Assembly (NCBI GenBank): GCA_017501355.1
Contig: JAFVXA010000058.1
Span: forward strand, 1-64,000
From: Oscillospiraceae bacterium
GTDB lineage: Bacteria; Bacillota; Clostridia; Oscillospirales; Oscillospiraceae
Direction: 5' to 3'
Length of the DNA: 64,000 nucleotides
Part shown: positions 62,346-64,000 of the stretch, one piece after another
Layout of the letters: the number at the start of each line of letters is the position of its first letter
Numbering within the stretch: the stretch's first letter is position 1
Made by a program: the position numbers and the translations under genes
The notes under the pieces: generated by a model
The model's input: only the letters and a program-made list of their open reading frames with translations
Database searches by the model: none
Told to the model about the DNA's origin: nothing

Positions 62346-62719
62346 TGGACGAGCAGAGCAAAGCCCCCGAGCAAGAGCAGACCCCGAAGTTCCGCGGCTT
62401 GTATCGCCATGTGAACATTTCTGTGAAGGCGCTGGATCGGATCATCATTGCGTGTATCGCGGTGATCGTGCTGATCGTGGTGCTGGAGATGCGCAACCCC
62501 GGCTTTACCATTGTCTTTGATTCCAAGGGCGGCACGGATGTGCCCGCTCAGAATCAGATGTACGGACAGCTGCTGGAACAGCCGGAGCCGCCCACCCGGG
62601 AAGGATATGTGTTCGACGGCTGGTATGAAGATCCTGCCTGCGATATCCTGTGGGATGTAGAGGAAGATATCATTGAAACGGATATGACCCTCTACGCCGG
62701 ATGGCAAAAAATTGAATGA
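62345..62719 (+). CDS. Single-pass membrane protein with one InlB-type repeat, coupled to mglC
   Basis: A 124-aa protein. The N-terminus is charged and cytoplasmic (about 1-33), followed by a TM helix IIIACIAVIVLIVVL (about 34-48) and an outside part that is one complete InlB/Flg_new unit: FTIVFDSKGGTDVP, PPTREGYVFDGWYEDPAC, DMTLYAGW. It starts at ATG 62345 sharing its A with the mglC stop, so it is translated with the transporter. The repeat is the same kind used in the large SLH proteins. An accessory of the importer or a surface-exposed helper is possible; function is unknown. Confidence 0.8.
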   Translation: MDEQSKAPEQEQTPKFRGLYRHVNISVKALDRIIIACIAVIVLIVVLEMRNPGFTIVFDSKGGTDVPAQNQMYGQLLEQPEPPTREGYVFDGWYEDPACDILWDVEEDIIETDMTLYAGWQKIE

Positions 62720-62721
62720 AA

Positions 62722-62757
62722 AAATGTCCCCGATGCAGTTGCATCGGGGACATTTCG
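62722..62757. terminator. Bidirectional terminator between mgl operon and aldo/keto reductase
   Basis: A 16-bp perfect stem (62722-62737 with 62740-62755), loop GT, A-run before and TTT after. Confidence 0.8.
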
Positions 62758-62776
62758 TTGTGTCGAAGCTCTTGGT

Positions 62777-63700
62777 TTATGCGTTGTTCAGCTGCTGCAG
62801 CTCTTCCTCCGTCAGCGTCAGCTCTGCGCCGCGGAGATTGCTCACAAAGTGCTCCACGCGGGAGGAGCCGAAGAGAGGAATGATGCGGGGGAAGCCGGGG
62901 CAGCGGTGGAGATTGACCATCCATGCAACGGCAAGGGCGCTGGCACTGACCCCCTTTTCCTTTGCCATGGTCTGCAGCACAGCCAGTCGTTCTCCCGTCA
63001 CCAGCTCGGCAGGGAGGCGCGCGGCATTTTCATAGCCGCCCTTTGCAAGGCAGGAGTAGGCGACCATGGGAATGTTTTTCGATTCGAGATAGCGCAGACG
63101 CTCCCGGTTAGCGTACTCGTTGAAGATGTACTGGGGGGCTTTGTCCCCTCTTGCCTGCAGGTAGGTGAACCACTGCTGCATGACGGTGTAGGGCGTTTTT
63201 GCCACGGCATTGGCTTCCGCAAAGCGCCAGGTGTCATAGTTGCTGCCGCCGAGATGCCGCACCTTGCCCTTTTCCACCAGACGGTGGAAGGCATCCATGG
63301 TCTCTTCCAGGGGCGTGGTGGGGTCGTCGGTGTGGGCATAGTACAGGTCGATATAGTCGGTCTGCAGCTTGCGCAGGCTCTCGTCGATCCAGTATTCGAT
63401 CTGCTCCTTTTTCAGTCCCTGTCCCTTGCCGTGGCGGTCAAAGCCCACCTTGGTGGCGAGCACCACCCGATCACGGCACTTGCGGCTGGCGAAATATTCG
63501 CCGAGGAGAGTTTCGCTCTCGTCACCCGTGCCCTGCCAGTGGGCATAGTTGTTGGAGGTGTCCACAAAATTGCCACCCATGTCCAGATAGGCGTCCAGCA
63601 CGGCGAATGCCTTTTCCTTGTCGGTGGTGGTGCCGAAATCCATAGCACCCAATGCCACGGAGGACACTTCCAGACCGTTGGGGAGAATCAGTTTTTTCAT
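62777..63700 (-). CDS. Aldo/keto reductase
   Basis: A 307-aa NADPH-dependent oxidoreductase of the AKR superfamily. Catalytic tetrad positions are visible: D in NFVDTSNNYAHW, Y six residues on, K in VVLATKVGF and H in LYYAHTDD. ATG 63700 follows AAAGGAAA; the frame reaches 63754 without a site. The gene lies 22 bp downstream of a GH13 gene on the same strand, so a sugar-linked substrate is plausible but not shown. Confidence 0.92.
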   Translation of the reverse strand: MKKLILPNGLEVSSVALGAMDFGTTTDKEKAFAVLDAYLDMGGNFVDTSNNYAHWQGTGDESETLLGEYFASRKCRDRVVLATKVGFDRHGKGQGLKKEQIEYWIDESLRKLQTDYIDLYYAHTDDPTTPLEETMDAFHRLVEKGKVRHLGGSNYDTWRFAEANAVAKTPYTVMQQWFTYLQARGDKAPQYIFNEYANRERLRYLESKNIPMVAYSCLAKGGYENAARLPAELVTGERLAVLQTMAKEKGVSASALAVAWMVNLHRCPGFPRIIPLFGSSRVEHFVSNLRGAELTLTEEELQQLNNA

Positions 63701-63722
63701 TACAGCATTTCCTTTCTGATGA

Positions 63723-64000
63723 TTATTTCTTCCAGTGATAGACGCGGCACTCATAAGGCTGCAGGAGCTTGCCCTGCGTTTTATAGTTGGTGAGGATCAG
63801 CTCCGCGTTCTTCAAATCGAAGCCTGCGGGCACGCGCATGGCAACGGGATCGTTGCTGTAAGAGCAGATGACGAGGAGCTTTTCGCCCTTCATGGCACGG
63901 CTGTAAATATAGAGTTTGGAGTCAGAGGCGAAGTGCTCCTTATACACGCCGTGGCGCACCACGGGGAGGGATTTGCGCAGGCGAATGGCTTCGCGGTAGA
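63723..64000 (-). CDS. GH13 alpha-glucosidase, C-terminal part (cut by window edge)
   Basis: The frame stays open to base 64000, so only the last 92 residues are here: YREAIRLRKSLPVVRHGVY, then KEHFASDSKLYIYSRAMKG, LLVICSYSNDP and a terminal beta-strand region. This is the C-terminal beta domain of oligo-1,6-glucosidase-like GH13 enzymes, which follows the catalytic barrel. The active site lies beyond the window. It precedes the aldo/keto reductase gene, perhaps in one transcript. Confidence 0.75.
   Translation of the reverse strand, partial: YREAIRLRKSLPVVRHGVYKEHFASDSKLYIYSRAMKGEKLLVICSYSNDPVAMRVPAGFDLKNAELILTNYKTQGKLLQPYECRVYHWKK

Noticed and set aside
1..64000. tRNA, rRNA, insertion sequence or prophage genes
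   Set aside because: No cloverleaf with CCA-type end, no rRNA segment, no transposase, integrase or phage structural motif was seen. The only mobility gene is the relaxase fragment at the left edge.

Overview
The window looks like chromosome of an anaerobic Clostridia species, most likely Oscillospiraceae/Ruminococcaceae-like. This is inferred from family content and was not tested by a search. Pointers are several long secreted proteins with S-layer homology (SLH) domains and InlB-type repeats, DUF3842 and DUF1847 genes, a Bmp-type nucleoside importer, an Mgl sugar importer, a short-form pyruvate kinase, strong AGGAGG ribosome sites and many T-tailed hairpin terminators. Most of the window is G+C-rich housekeeping sequence. 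About 7.0-12.9 kb is visibly A+T-richer and reads as accessory DNA. I found no rRNA, tRNA or CRISPR array.

Layout. 1-1.4 kb: the end of a mobilizable element (a frameshifted MobV/Pre relaxase, cut by the window edge, plus a DUF6061-like gene). 1.4-6.7 kb: a minus-strand signalling operon, cheW then a double-SBP/GGDEF/EAL phosphodiesterase then a chemoreceptor. 7.0-13.2 kb: the accessory island, with an XRE regulator, a DUF2500 remnant, a tight four-gene minus-strand operon (XRE regulator, PD-(D/E)XK-like protein with an inserted winged helix, Ser/Thr kinase, TIM-barrel-like protein), an AAA/DUF4143 ATPase, a run of large palindromes and a YitT tail fragment. The four-gene operon is my best candidate for an undescribed defence-like system.

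13.3-26.0 kb: cell-surface locus with an SLH subtilase, a 2159-aa SLH/InlB-repeat protein and a 1106-aa SLH protein. The two large genes face outward from an inverted pair of MerR-type promoters. One merR regulator is intact and the other is a frameshifted stub. 26.1-33.7 kb: a decayed MATE pump with divergent tetR, a second chemoreceptor, an iron-type alcohol dehydrogenase, an aminotransferase and small or unknown proteins. 33.8-36.3 kb: a short transcript with mini-ORFs, pyruvate kinase and an acyl-ACP thioesterase. 36.4-41.7 kb: a 1770-aa SLH protein.

41.9-51.9 kb: DUF3842, an ECF S-component, DUF1847, then a nucleoside uptake and salvage cluster (deoC, deoD, cdd, Bmp lipoprotein, ABC ATPase, two permeases, udp). 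Together these would import nucleosides, release bases and feed deoxyribose-phosphate into glycolysis. 52.2-55.0 kb: a fifth SLH protein, paralogous to the 1106-aa one. 55.1-64.0 kb: a ferredoxin-like protein, peptidase T, an AEC transporter, mglBAC with a translationally coupled InlB-repeat membrane protein, an aldo/keto reductase and the C-terminus of a GH13 glucosidase.

Five genes carry internal damage (mob, the merR stub, MATE, the 29.5-kb membrane protein and probably DUF2500). Three of these are explained by single-base losses, so either real decay or residual assembly error is possible.
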